From Streptomyces sp. A0642 (lineage in GTDB: Bacteria; Actinomycetota; Actinomycetes; Streptomycetales; Streptomycetaceae), in the NCBI RefSeq assembly GCF_004795105.1, contig NZ_SSBL01000002.1:248001-312000 (forward strand): DNA of 64,000 bases. The letters are read 5' to 3'. The position numbers and the translations under genes were made by a program. The notes beneath the pieces are model-generated. The model saw only the letters and a program-made list of their open reading frames with translations. It was not told the origin of the DNA and made no database searches. This document shows, piece after piece, positions 16,766 through 25,826 of this stretch. The stretch's first letter is position 1. The number at the start of each line of letters is the position of its first letter.

Positions 16766-17389
16766 GTGTCCCAGAAGGCCAAGGGCTGGCTGCTCGTCGT
16801 CGCGGCGCTGGCCGGTCTCTGGCTCATCCGCAACGGCGCCGACACCCAACTGACCCCGCCGGCCCCCGCCTCCGCCGACGCCTTCGCCGCCGGCCCGGAC
16901 CTGCTGCCCGGATCGCCGGTCGCCCAGCCGCTGCGCCGCTCGGCGCCCGTACGCCTCATGATCCCCGCCATCCGGGTGGACGCCCCGGTGATGCCGCTCG
17001 GCCTCGGACCGGACGGCAGTCTCGACGTGCCTCCGGCCGGGAACACCGACCTCGTCGGGTGGTACAAGGACGGCCCGCCACCCGGCGCCAAGGGCACCGC
17101 GATCGTCGCCGGCCATGTCGACAACGCCGAGGGCCCGTCCGTCTTCTACGACCTGGGGTCGGTGAAGAAGGGGACCACCGTCGAGGTGCTCCGCGAGGAC
17201 GGCCGCACCGCCGTCTTCTCGGTCGACGCGATCGAGGTGTACGAGAACGACGACTTCCCCGACCGGCGGGTGTACGGCCCCTCGGAGCACGCCTCGCTGC
17301 GCCTGATCACCTGCGGCGGCGGCTTCTCCGAGTCGACGGGCTACCAGGGCAACGTGGTGGCGTACGCCCACCTCACCGGCGTCCGCTGA
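16766..17389 (+). CDS. Class F sortase
   Basis: 207 aa. GTG start with GGAGGA five bases upstream. N-terminal membrane anchor (GWLLVVAALAGLWLI) followed by the sortase barrel starting RLMIPAIRVDAPVMPLGL. Catalytic His in GTAIVAGHVDN and catalytic Cys in LRLITCGGGF. The Arg of the usual His-Cys-Arg triad is not obvious: the segment after the Cys reads SESTGYQGNVVAYAH, as in several actinobacterial class F enzymes. The gene follows the surface protein by 99 bases and probably acts on it (inference). Confidence 0.88.
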   Translation: MSQKAKGWLLVVAALAGLWLIRNGADTQLTPPAPASADAFAAGPDLLPGSPVAQPLRRSAPVRLMIPAIRVDAPVMPLGLGPDGSLDVPPAGNTDLVGWYKDGPPPGAKGTAIVAGHVDNAEGPSVFYDLGSVKKGTTVEVLREDGRTAVFSVDAIEVYENDDFPDRRVYGPSEHASLRLITCGGGFSESTGYQGNVVAYAHLTGVR

Positions 17390-17491
17390 GGCCGCACCGG
17401 AGTGCGCCGGGTCCTCGGCGGGGCGCGCCGAGACGGCGGCTGCCCGTGCCGGGGCCGGACCGGCCCGCGCGCACCGTCCGCGTGGGGCCGG

Positions 17492-18280
17492 TCAGCTCTG
17501 CCACTGGTCGAAGGCGAGCTTCGCGACGAGCGAGAAGACCACCACCAGCAGCACCCCCCGGACGAACTCGCTGCCCCTGCGCAGCGCCATCCGCGCCCCG
17601 AACAGGCCGCCCGCCAGGTTGAACACCGCCATCAGCGCGGCCAGCTGCCACATCACGTTGCCCTGGTAGGCGAACATCGCCAGGGCCCCGCCGTTGGTGC
17701 AGACGTTGACGATCTTGGCGGTGGCGGAGGCCGTCACCAGGTCGAGGTGGAGCACCGCGGTGAGCGCCAGCACGAGGAAGGTGCCGGTGCCCGGGCCGAA
17801 CAGTCCGTCGTACAGCCCGATTCCGCCGCCCACCAGCACGATCGCGGTGACGGTGCGGGCCCGGGTGACCCGGGGCGCCGTACCGTCCCCGGCCGCCCGG
17901 CCGAACTGGGGCCGCAGCATCACGAACGCGGCGACGGCCAGCAGCACCACCATGATCACCGGGCGCAGCACCTCGCTGCTGATCCCCGCGGCGAAGAACG
18001 CCCCGCCCATCGATCCGGCGAGGGCCGCCAGCCCGATCCGTACCGCCGTGCCGACGTTCACCGGGGCCTTGCGCGCATAGGTGACGGCGGCGCCCGACGT
18101 GCCGACGATCGCGACCGCCTTGTTCGTGCCGAGGATCTGGGCGGCCGGGACGTGCGGCAGGCCGAGCAGCAGCGCGGGCAGCAGGAGCAGTCCCCCGCCC
18201 CCGACCACGGCGTCGATCCAGCCGGCCGCGGCTGCCGCGAGGCAGAGCACGACGAGGGTGGTGAGGGTGATGTCAGGCAT
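17492..18280 (-). CDS. TSUP-family permease (TauE/SafE)
   Basis: 262 aa with about eight hydrophobic segments. The hallmark N-terminal AGWIDAVVGGGGLLLLPALL and the internal-repeat partner GGGIGLYDGLFGPGTGTFLV are both present. TSUP proteins move anions such as sulfite or sulfoacetate. The position divergent from the nitrite reductase genes raises the possibility of nitrite or sulfite handling (inference). Start ATG 18280: TACTGT ends seven bases upstream and no ribosome site is seen, so a leaderless mRNA is possible. Confidence 0.85.
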   Translation of the reverse strand: MPDITLTTLVVLCLAAAAAGWIDAVVGGGGLLLLPALLLGLPHVPAAQILGTNKAVAIVGTSGAAVTYARKAPVNVGTAVRIGLAALAGSMGGAFFAAGISSEVLRPVIMVVLLAVAAFVMLRPQFGRAAGDGTAPRVTRARTVTAIVLVGGGIGLYDGLFGPGTGTFLVLALTAVLHLDLVTASATAKIVNVCTNGGALAMFAYQGNVMWQLAALMAVFNLAGGLFGARMALRRGSEFVRGVLLVVVFSLVAKLAFDQWQS

Positions 18281-18401
18281 GGTCACGACAGTAAGGAGCA
18301 GGTACGTGCCCCGTCCAATGATCCCTGGAATCTTGAGCCGTTCCTGAGCTCCGCGCCCCGCTCTCCCCTCACAGGCGCCTACCGCAGGCGCTGAGCGCAA
18401 G

Positions 18402-18439
18402 GTTCCTCCCGGGAAACAGGGGGGATCCGGACGGGTAAC
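18402..18439 (+). promoter_or_regulatory. GlnR-like array upstream of the nitrite reductase operon
   Basis: Four boxes recur with exact 11-base periodicity: GTTCC (18402), GAAAC (18413), GATCC (18424) and GTAAC (18435), each separated by six bases. This matches the a-site/b-site layout of GlnR operators (GTnAC-N6-GAAAC repeated). It ends 23 bases before the ATG of the FAD reductase gene. nirB is a known GlnR target in S. coelicolor. Confidence 0.75.
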
Positions 18440-18462
18440 ACCCCCCGGTCACGCTTCCTGTC

Positions 18463-19677
18463 ATGAGTACACGGACGGAGAACACGGCGCGGGTGGTGGT
18501 GATCGGCGCCGGGATGGCGGGCGCACGCCTGGCCGCCCGGGTGCCCGATGTCACCGTCATCGGCGAGGAATCGCACGCCCCCTACAACCGGGTGCTGCTG
18601 GCCGAGGTGCTGGCCGGGCGGTATCCGGCGGACGTGATCGCCCTGCCCCCGGCCGAGGTCAGGCGCGGGGTGCGGGTGGTGCGGATCGACCGGGACGACC
18701 GGCTGGTGCACTGCGACGACGGAAGCGTCGTGCGCTACGGGCGGCTGGTGCTGGCGACCGGCTCCAACCCGGTGCTCCCGCCTCTGCGCGGGCTCGGGAA
18801 CACGATGCCGGACGGGGTGCACGCCTTCCGCACCCTCGACGACTGCCTGGCGTTGCGCGCCTCGGTGCGGCCGGGGGTGAACGCGGTCGTCATCGGCGGC
18901 GGCCTCCTGGGCGTGTCGGCGGCCCGCGCGCTGGCCGAGTGCGGTGCCCAGGTGGTGCTGGCCCAGCAGGGCGAGCACCTCATGGAGCGGCAGCTCGACG
19001 CGGAGTCGGCCGGGCTGCTGCGGAGCCACCTGGAATCCCTCGGGGTCGAGGTGCACACCGAGTGCCGGGTCCGGGGGCTGCGCTGCGCCGACGGATCGGT
19101 CCGGGCGGTGGAGATGGCCGACGGGTACGAGCTGGCGGCCGAGATCACCGTGCTGGCCTGTGGGGTGCGTCCCCGGACGGGCCTCGCGCAGGCCGCGGGT
19201 CTGGAGGTCCGCAAGGGCGTCGTCGTCGACGACGAGCTGCGCACCTCGGATCCGTACATCCACGCCGTCGGCGACTGCGCCGAGCACCGTTCCACCGTGT
19301 ACGGGCTCGCGGGTCCGGCGCTGGAGCAGGCCGATGTGCTCGCCGAGGTGCTGGCCGGACGGCCCGCCCGCTACGACGGCACCCGGGCGCTCACCCGGCT
19401 GACGCTGAACGGCCCGGACACCCCCGGCTCGGGGTCGCTCGATCTCGCCGCCTTCGGCGACTCCCGGCCGCTGCCCGGTGACGACGTGATCCGGCTGGCC
19501 GACGCCACCCGGGGCGCGTACCGCACGGTCGTCGTCCGCGGCGACCGGCTGGCGGGAGGTGTGCTGCTCGGTGATCTCGCCGCGGTCGGCACCCTGGCCC
19601 GCACCTGGCAGGACGACGCACAGCTCCCCGCCGAAACGTCCCTGCTCCACCTGCTCACCAATGACGGAGGCTTCTGA
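18463..19677 (+). CDS. NasB/NirB-like FAD-dependent NAD(P)H reductase
   Basis: 404 aa. FAD-binding RVVVIGAGMAGARLA and NAD-binding AVVIGGGLLGVSAARAL motifs, plus IHAVGDCAEH, align it with the N-terminal half of NirB and with NasB electron-transfer subunits. No Fe-S cysteine clusters or siroheme motifs, so it is probably the electron donor for nitrate reductase NasA (inference). The stop is one base from the ATG of nirB, indicating tight coupling. Confidence 0.85.
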   Translation: MSTRTENTARVVVIGAGMAGARLAARVPDVTVIGEESHAPYNRVLLAEVLAGRYPADVIALPPAEVRRGVRVVRIDRDDRLVHCDDGSVVRYGRLVLATGSNPVLPPLRGLGNTMPDGVHAFRTLDDCLALRASVRPGVNAVVIGGGLLGVSAARALAECGAQVVLAQQGEHLMERQLDAESAGLLRSHLESLGVEVHTECRVRGLRCADGSVRAVEMADGYELAAEITVLACGVRPRTGLAQAAGLEVRKGVVVDDELRTSDPYIHAVGDCAEHRSTVYGLAGPALEQADVLAEVLAGRPARYDGTRALTRLTLNGPDTPGSGSLDLAAFGDSRPLPGDDVIRLADATRGAYRTVVVRGDRLAGGVLLGDLAAVGTLARTWQDDAQLPAETSLLHLLTNDGGF

Positions 19678-19678
19678 G

Positions 19679-22273
19679 ATGCCGGTGTCCACTTTCCCGA
19701 CCGCCCACACCTCCACCGCAGCAGCCGTGCCGACCATCGTGGTCGTCGGGCACGGAATGGTCGGCCAGCGTTTCCTGGAGGCCCTCGCCGAGCGCGGGCT
19801 GACGGCCACCGCCGGCACGGCCCGGGTCGTCGTCCTCTGTGAGGAACCCCGCGCCGCCTACGACCGGGTGCAGCTGACCTCGTACTTCTCGGGGAAGACC
19901 CCCGAGGACCTGTCGCTGGTCGAGCAGGGCTTCATGGAGCAGCACGGCTTCGAGCTGAGGATCGGCGACCCCGCCGAGTCCCTGGACCGCGAGGCGCGCA
20001 CGGTCACCGCGCGCTCCGGCAAGACCTTCACGTACGACACGCTGGTCCTGGCCACCGGCTCGTACCCGTTCGTCCCGCCCGTCCCCGGCAAGGACAGCGA
20101 GGGCTGTTTCGTCTACCGCACGATCGAGGACCTGCTCGCGATCGAGGAGTACGCGAAGACGGCGACGACCGGCGCGGTCGTCGGCGGCGGGCTGCTCGGA
20201 CTGGAGGCGGCGGGCGCACTGAAGGGGCTCGGACTCGACACCCACGTGGTCGAGTTCGCGCCCCGGCTGATGCCGGTCCAGGTCGACGAGGGCGGCGGCG
20301 CGGCACTGCTGCGCACCATCGAGAACATGGGTCTGACCGTCCACACGGGCGTCGGCACGCAGGAGGTCACCGCGGGCGAGGACGGGTCGGTGAACGGGAT
20401 GTCGCTCTCCGACGGCTCCTCGCTCGCCACGGACCTGGTGGTCTTCTCGGCCGGTGTCAGGCCCCGCGACCAGCTGGCCCGGGACTGCGGACTGGCGGTC
20501 GGCCAGCGCGGCGGCATCATCGTGGACGAGGAGTGCCGCACGTCCGACCCGGCGGTGTTCGCGATCGGCGAGTGCGCGCTCGCCTCGGACGGGCGGGTGT
20601 ACGGCCTGGTGGCCCCCGGTTACGAGATGGCGCAGACGGCCGCCGAGGTGATCGCCGGCAAGGAGGCCGCGTTCACCGGCGCCGACCTGTCGACGAAGCT
20701 CAAGCTGCTCGGCGTGGACGTGGCGTCCTTCGGCGACGCCCACGGCACCTCCGAGGGCTGCCTGGACGTCGTGTACGCGGACTCCCGCTCGGGCGTCTAC
20801 AAGAAGCTCGTGATCGGCCAGGACGGCACGCTGCTCGGCGGCGTCCTCGTCGGCGACGCCGACCAGTACGGCACGCTGCGCCCGATGACGGGTACGGTCC
20901 TGCCGGTCGCCCCCGAGCAGCTGGTCCTGCCGGCCGGCGCGGGCGGCCCGGTCACCCTCGGCCCCTCGTCGCTGCCCGACGAGGCCGTGATCTGCTCCTG
21001 CCACAACGTCACCAAGGGCGAGATCTGCGAGCACACCACGCTGCCCGAGGTGAAGAAGTGCACGAAGGCAGGCACCGGCTGCGGCAGTTGCGTCAAGGTC
21101 ATCGGCCAGCTGCTCCCCCAGAGCCAGGACAAGGGCCTGTGCGGCTGCTTCGCGTACACCCGCAGCGAGCTGTACGAGATCGTCCGCACCCTGGGGATCA
21201 CCTCCTACGCCGAGCTGCTCGACTCGCACGGCCGTGAGCAGGCGCGCGGCGGCGACGGCTGCGAGGTGTGCAAGCCGACGGTGGGTTCGGTCATCGCCTC
21301 GCTGGCGCCGACGGTCGGCGCGAGCGGCTACGTCCTCGACGGCGAGCAGGCGGCCCTCCAGGACACCAACGACCACTTCCTGGCCAACCTCCAGCGCAAC
21401 GGCTCCTATTCGATCGTGCCGCGCATCCCCGGCGGGGAGATCACTCCGGAGAAACTGATCGTGATCGGCGAGGTGGCCCGGGACTTCGGCCTCTACACCA
21501 AGATCACCGGAGGTCAGCGGATCGACCTGTTCGGCGCCCGCGTCGACCAGCTGCCGCTGATCTGGACCCGGCTCGTCGACGCGGGCTTCGAGTCGGGACA
21601 CGCCTACGGGAAGTCACTGCGGACGGTCAAGTCCTGTGTGGGGCAGACCTGGTGCCGCTACGGCGTCCAGGACTCGGTGAAGATGGCCATCGACCTGGAG
21701 CTGCGCTACCGGGGCCTGCGCTCCCCGCACAAGCTGAAGTCGGCGGTCTCCGGCTGCGCCCGCGAGTGCGCCGAGGCCCGCGGCAAGGACTTCGGGATCA
21801 TCGCCACCGCCCAGGGCTGGAACCTGTACGTGGGCGGCAACGGCGGCGCCACCCCGCGCCACGCGGACCTGCTGGCCCAGGACCTGTCGGACGCCGAACT
21901 GGTGCGCCTGATCGACCGGTTCCTGATGTTCTACATCCGCACGGCGGACCGGCTGGAGCGCACCTCGACCTGGCTGGACCGGATCGAGGGCGGCCTGGAG
22001 CACGTACGGGACGTCGTCGTCCACGACTCGCTGGGGCTCTGCGACGAGCTGGAGCGGCTGATGGCCGACCACGTACGCGGCTACCGCGACGAGTGGGCCG
22101 AGACCATCAACGACCCGGAGCGGCTGCGCCGCTTCGTCACCTTCGTCAACGCACCCGACGCTCCCGACCCGTCGGTGAAGTTCGTCCCGGAACGCGACCA
22201 GGTCAAGCCCGACCTGGACATCCTCGCGGGCCCGGTTCTCGCCATCCGCACTCTTGAAGGGACCGCCTCCTGA
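19679..22273 (+). CDS. nirB: Assimilatory nitrite reductase, large subunit
   Basis: 864 aa, reduces nitrite to ammonium with NAD(P)H. Domains in order: FAD (IVVVGHGMVGQRFLEAL), NAD (VVGGGLLGLEAAGALKG), a BFD-type [2Fe-2S] domain (CSCHNVTKGEICEH, then GTGCGSC), ferredoxin-like half domain, and the siroheme/[4Fe-4S] domain with SCVGQTWCRYG and SGCARECAEARGKDF. Start ATG 19679 follows GGAGG; a longer upstream frame overlaps the preceding gene and is not used. TGA overlaps the nirD ATG by one base (TGATG). Confidence 0.96.
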   Translation: MPVSTFPTAHTSTAAAVPTIVVVGHGMVGQRFLEALAERGLTATAGTARVVVLCEEPRAAYDRVQLTSYFSGKTPEDLSLVEQGFMEQHGFELRIGDPAESLDREARTVTARSGKTFTYDTLVLATGSYPFVPPVPGKDSEGCFVYRTIEDLLAIEEYAKTATTGAVVGGGLLGLEAAGALKGLGLDTHVVEFAPRLMPVQVDEGGGAALLRTIENMGLTVHTGVGTQEVTAGEDGSVNGMSLSDGSSLATDLVVFSAGVRPRDQLARDCGLAVGQRGGIIVDEECRTSDPAVFAIGECALASDGRVYGLVAPGYEMAQTAAEVIAGKEAAFTGADLSTKLKLLGVDVASFGDAHGTSEGCLDVVYADSRSGVYKKLVIGQDGTLLGGVLVGDADQYGTLRPMTGTVLPVAPEQLVLPAGAGGPVTLGPSSLPDEAVICSCHNVTKGEICEHTTLPEVKKCTKAGTGCGSCVKVIGQLLPQSQDKGLCGCFAYTRSELYEIVRTLGITSYAELLDSHGREQARGGDGCEVCKPTVGSVIASLAPTVGASGYVLDGEQAALQDTNDHFLANLQRNGSYSIVPRIPGGEITPEKLIVIGEVARDFGLYTKITGGQRIDLFGARVDQLPLIWTRLVDAGFESGHAYGKSLRTVKSCVGQTWCRYGVQDSVKMAIDLELRYRGLRSPHKLKSAVSGCARECAEARGKDFGIIATAQGWNLYVGGNGGATPRHADLLAQDLSDAELVRLIDRFLMFYIRTADRLERTSTWLDRIEGGLEHVRDVVVHDSLGLCDELERLMADHVRGYRDEWAETINDPERLRRFVTFVNAPDAPDPSVKFVPERDQVKPDLDILAGPVLAIRTLEGTAS

Positions 22274-22644
22274 TGACGACGCAGACGATGACCGAGACGA
22301 CCGAGACCGCTGGGGACGACCGGGTGATCCGGCTCGCCACGGGGGACGACTGGATGACGGTCTGCGACCGCTCGCTGCTGACGCCGGGCCGCGGGGTGGC
22401 CGCCCTCCTCCCGGACGGCCGGCAGGTCGCGCTGTTCGTGGACCGGGCGGGGCGTACGTACGCGATCGACAACCGCGACCCGTTCACCGGCGCGTACGTC
22501 CTCTCGCGCGGGCTGGTCGGATCGGACGGCGGGCAGCCGTTCGTCGCCTCCCCGCTCCTGAAGCAGCGCTTCGACCTGGCGACGGGCGCGTGCCTGGACG
22601 ACGACGAGGTCTCGGTGCCGGTCTTCGAGGTCCGGGCGGACTGA
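22273..22644 (+). CDS. nirD: Nitrite reductase, small subunit
   Basis: 123 aa Rieske-like fold protein translated by coupling from nirB (ATG shares a base with the nirB stop). Residues such as YAIDNRDPFTGAYVLSRGLVG and KQRFDLATGACL match NirD. The Cys/His cluster ligands of true Rieske proteins are absent, as is normal for this subunit. It completes the NAD(P)H nitrite reductase. Confidence 0.94.
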   Translation: MTTQTMTETTETAGDDRVIRLATGDDWMTVCDRSLLTPGRGVAALLPDGRQVALFVDRAGRTYAIDNRDPFTGAYVLSRGLVGSDGGQPFVASPLLKQRFDLATGACLDDDEVSVPVFEVRAD

Positions 22645-22666
22645 CCACGGCCGGTCTTCCGGGCCC

Positions 22667-22710
22667 GTTCACCGGGCGTTGACGCTCCGTCAACTGCGTC
22701 CCTCTACTGT
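22667..22710 (+). promoter_or_regulatory. PHO box (three 11-base units) and -10 element
   Basis: Direct repeat units GTTCACC-GGGC (22667), GTTGACG-CTCC (22678) and GTCAACT-GCGT (22689) fit the PhoP-binding repeat GTTCACC-N4 in exact 11-base register. TACTGT (22705-22710) is a good -10 just downstream, so the last unit overlaps the -35. This predicts activation of the PhoX-like gene on phosphate starvation. Confidence 0.8.
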
Positions 22711-22773
22711 CCTGACGTTCGACCCGCCGGGCCGACCGGACCGGCGGGCCCTCACGTCACCCGTGGAGTGATC

Positions 22774-23940
22774 GTGGAACGTCGGACCTTCTTGCGCACA
22801 GCGGTGATCGGCGGCTCGGCGGCGGCCTTCGGCGGCACCCTGTGGCGGGGCGCCGCCTTCGCCGGCCCCGCCCAGCCGGCCACCGGCCCGTACGGCGCGC
22901 TGCAAGCGGCGAACGGCAACGGCATCCTGCTGCCGAGCGGCTTCACCAGCAGGATCATCGCCCGGTCGGGGCAGACCGTCCCCGGCACCTCGTACACCTG
23001 GCACAGCGCACCCGACGGGGGCGCCACGTTCGCCGACGGCAGCGGCTGGATCTACGTCTCGAACGCCGAGGTCTCCTCCGGCAGCGGCGGCGGAGCGAGC
23101 GCGGTGCGCATCAACTCCGCCGGAACCGTCACCTCCGCGTCGCGGATCCTGTCCGGCACCAACAACAACTGCGCGGGCGGCCGGACCCCGTGGAACACCT
23201 GGCTGTCCTGTGAGGAGGTCAGCCGCGGATTCGTCTACGAGACCGACCCGTGGGGCGTGAACGCCGCCGTGCAGCGTCCGGCGCTCGGCCGCTTCAAGCA
23301 CGAGGCGGCGGCGGCCGACCCGGACCACGGGTACGTGTACCTCACCGAGGACGAGACGGACGGGCGCTTCTACCGCTTCCGCCCCACCACCTGGGGCAAC
23401 CTGTCGTCCGGCACCCTCCAGGTCCTGGTGGCGGGCACCGGCACCTCGGGCCCGGTGACCTGGGCCACGGTCCCCGACCCGGACGGCTCGCCCACCCAGA
23501 CCCGCTACCAGGTCTCCGGCGCCAAGGTGTTCAACGGCGGCGAGGGCTGCTTCTACGCGGCGGGAACCTGCTGGTTCACCACCAAGGGCGACAACCGGGT
23601 GTGGGCGTACGACGCGAACGCGTCCAGCATCTCGCTCGTCTACGACGACTCCCTGGTCACCGGCGGCAGCGCCCCGCTGACGGGAGTCGACAACGTCACC
23701 CGGTCCGCGTCCGGTGACCTGTTCGTCGCCGAGGACGGCGGCAACATGGAGATCTGCCTGATCACCCCGGACGACACCGTCGCACCGTTCCTGCGGATCA
23801 GCGGCCAGTCCGGTTCTGAGATCACCGGTCCCGCGTTCTCCCCGGACGGCTCCCGGCTCTACTTCTCCTCGCAGCGCGGGACGAGCGGAAGCTCCTCCGG
23901 CGGCATCACCTACGAGGTCACGGGCCCGTTCCGCGGCTGA
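22774..23940 (+). CDS. PhoX-like (DUF839) secreted phosphatase
   Basis: 388 aa. GTG 22774 with GTGGAG six bases upstream is preferred over GTG 22768, which falls on the ribosome site. The N-terminus VERRTFLRTAVIGGSAAAFG is a twin-arginine signal, so the protein is exported folded. The body has PhoX/DUF839 features: NNNCAGGRTPWNTWLSCEE, FKHEAAAADPDHGYVYLTED, ETDGRFYRFRP and LFVAEDGGNMEI. PhoX enzymes are Ca/Fe-dependent alkaline phosphatases; this member is shorter than the ~600-residue type, so substrate is uncertain. The PHO box upstream supports a role in phosphate scavenging. Confidence 0.85.
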   Translation: MERRTFLRTAVIGGSAAAFGGTLWRGAAFAGPAQPATGPYGALQAANGNGILLPSGFTSRIIARSGQTVPGTSYTWHSAPDGGATFADGSGWIYVSNAEVSSGSGGGASAVRINSAGTVTSASRILSGTNNNCAGGRTPWNTWLSCEEVSRGFVYETDPWGVNAAVQRPALGRFKHEAAAADPDHGYVYLTEDETDGRFYRFRPTTWGNLSSGTLQVLVAGTGTSGPVTWATVPDPDGSPTQTRYQVSGAKVFNGGEGCFYAAGTCWFTTKGDNRVWAYDANASSISLVYDDSLVTGGSAPLTGVDNVTRSASGDLFVAEDGGNMEICLITPDDTVAPFLRISGQSGSEITGPAFSPDGSRLYFSSQRGTSGSSSGGITYEVTGPFRG

Positions 23941-23998
23941 CCGGCGCTCCGGCCGTGCGGCGGCCCGCACGGGCGCCGCACGGCTCTCCCCGCCGCCC

Positions 23999-24418
23999 TC
24001 AGGCGGGCTGACCGCCGGCCTCGGCCGCCGCCGGGTCCATCCATACGACCTCCCAGATGTGGTGGTCCGGGTCCTGGAACGAGCGGCCGTACATGAAGCC
24101 GAGGTCCTGGGTGTCGTTGGCGGGCGACCCGCCGGCTGCGAGCGCGGCGTCGACCAGTTCGTCCACCCTCTCGCGGCTGTCCGCGCTCAGCGCGAGGATC
24201 ACCTCGGTGGACTTCGAGGCGTCCGCGATCTCCTTCTTGGTGAAGTCCTTGAAGCGCGGCTCCTCGAGGAGCATGGCGAAGATGGTGTCGCTGATGACGA
24301 GGCAGCCGGTGTGCTCGTCGCTGAACTGGGGGTTGAAGGAGTAGCCCAGCTTCTCGAAGAAGCTCCTCGTCGTCTGGATGTCCTTGACCGGCAGGTTCAC
24401 GAAGATCATCTGAGGCAT
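23999..24418 (-). CDS. VOC-family (glyoxalase-like) protein
   Basis: 139 aa. The double beta-alpha-beta fold is recognisable in IFVNLPVKDIQTTRSFFEKLGY and GRSFQDPDHHIWEVVWMDP. Family members include glyoxalases, dioxygenases and resistance proteins. No specific substrate can be assigned. It stands alone between the phosphatase and the ArsR-type regulator. Confidence 0.85.
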   Translation of the reverse strand: MPQMIFVNLPVKDIQTTRSFFEKLGYSFNPQFSDEHTGCLVISDTIFAMLLEEPRFKDFTKKEIADASKSTEVILALSADSRERVDELVDAALAAGGSPANDTQDLGFMYGRSFQDPDHHIWEVVWMDPAAAEAGGQPA

Positions 24419-24565
24419 GGCCGTCTCGCTCTCTCACTGGTGTCGCGGGTGCGTTTCCCCGCATGCGTTACGAGAGGTAGACGCCGGGCCCGCCCGGAAC
24501 TCATCGGTGCCGGGCGAAAATCTCCGCCGTCGTGCCCGTGACTCCCGGGGCCCCGCGCCCGGAAC

Positions 24566-25582
24566 TCACGATACGGCGAGCGGCGCACCGCCGCGCAGCA
24601 GCGAGCCGCCCAGCGGGGTCAGCGTGTGCAGGACCGAGCTGCCGTGGCGCAGGGTGCGCACCAGGCCGGCCTCGCGCAGCACGCAGGCGTGCTGGCTGGC
24701 CGAGGCGAGGGACACCCCGGCCCGGCGGGCGAGCTCACTGGTGGTGCACCCGTCGCCTATGACCCTCAGCACCGTCGACCGGGTGTTCCCGAGCAGCCGG
24801 CCGAGCCAGGGGCCCGGTTCGGCGAAGACCGGGGCGGCGGCATGGGTGACGGGGTAGACGAGCACCGGCGGGAGCAGCGGATCGCGGTAGACGACCGGGG
24901 TGCCGCGACAGAAGAACGACGGCTGGAGGAGCAGGCCGCGGCGGTCCAGGTGGAGTTCGCGGTCGACCGGGTAGTCGGCCTCCAGCACGGGCGCCCGCCA
25001 GCGGATCACCGGTGGGAGCGAGGCCAGCAGTTCCTCGGCGCCGCCGTCCAGGAGGGCGCGGCCGCGGATCGCGCGGTCGGCCTCGACACTGGCCTGGATG
25101 TGCGGCCAGTACGGCTCGACGGCGGCCCGGTGGTAGGCGCGCAGGACCCCGATGAGCCGGCCCAGGGGCTCGGCGCGCCCCTCGCCCAGCGTGTCCAGCA
25201 CCACGGGCCGCACCGCGCGCAGGGCCGCGCCGCGGCCGCCGGATGCTCCCTGGGCGCCCAGCACCGCCAGTTCGGCCCGCAGCCGGTCGGTCGGGGTGTC
25301 GCGCAGGGCCTCCATTCCGGTGGCGAAGTCCATCGGCTCGGCGCCTTCCTGAGAAGGCGTCAGAAAGTCGGGGAAATAGCCGCGCGGTGGAACCACGGCG
25401 GACAGCAGGCGTACTTCACTATTCAACCGCGGCCGCGCTTCGGAGCGCCATTTCCCGAACACCGTGGAAGCCCTCCGGTCCCTCAGCCGGTGAAAGCTGA
25501 GAATGGTCTCCCATAATGCGTCCGGCCCGGTGGCCATCCGCACCTTGGAAAGGTCCCATCCGGAGACATGGATACGCAGCAC
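24566..25582 (-). CDS. ArsR-type winged-helix transcriptional regulator
   Basis: 338 aa. The N-terminal 250 residues form a large uncharacterised domain starting VLRIHVSGWDLSKVR; the C-terminal ~85 residues hold the winged helix (TTSELARRAGVSLASASQHACVLREAGLV, then LTPLGGSLLRG). Start GTG 25582 fits the conserved LRIH N-terminus of this family, with GGGGG upstream. A perfect 12-bp palindrome lies 15-26 bases upstream of the start, suggesting autoregulation. The inducer is unknown. Confidence 0.82.
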   Translation of the reverse strand: MLRIHVSGWDLSKVRMATGPDALWETILSFHRLRDRRASTVFGKWRSEARPRLNSEVRLLSAVVPPRGYFPDFLTPSQEGAEPMDFATGMEALRDTPTDRLRAELAVLGAQGASGGRGAALRAVRPVVLDTLGEGRAEPLGRLIGVLRAYHRAAVEPYWPHIQASVEADRAIRGRALLDGGAEELLASLPPVIRWRAPVLEADYPVDRELHLDRRGLLLQPSFFCRGTPVVYRDPLLPPVLVYPVTHAAAPVFAEPGPWLGRLLGNTRSTVLRVIGDGCTTSELARRAGVSLASASQHACVLREAGLVRTLRHGSSVLHTLTPLGGSLLRGGAPLAVS

Positions 25583-25596
25583 CGAACCCCCACCCC

Positions 25597-25608
25597 TTGC
25601 ACGTGCAA
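25597..25608. promoter_or_regulatory. Perfect palindrome TTGCACGTGCAA
   Basis: Located 15-26 bases upstream of the ArsR-type regulator start, in its probable promoter. A likely autoregulatory operator. Confidence 0.5.
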
Positions 25609-25826
25609 TTGCCCCCACGTCAGAGTATGCGAAGGGTAACTACACGTCACCACGGGGTTTCGGCCAGAGGTGAAACGTCTCGCCCGGACCCCCCGTCACC
25701 CGAAAGGCTGTACGACGTCGGGTGCGATTCCGGAACCACCGGAAGAGCGGGTGAAGGCCGTGGGGGGTTTCGCTCGTTCGGCGGCGGTTGGTGACGGTGC
25801 GGCTCCGCACTCGACGGGGGTAAGCC

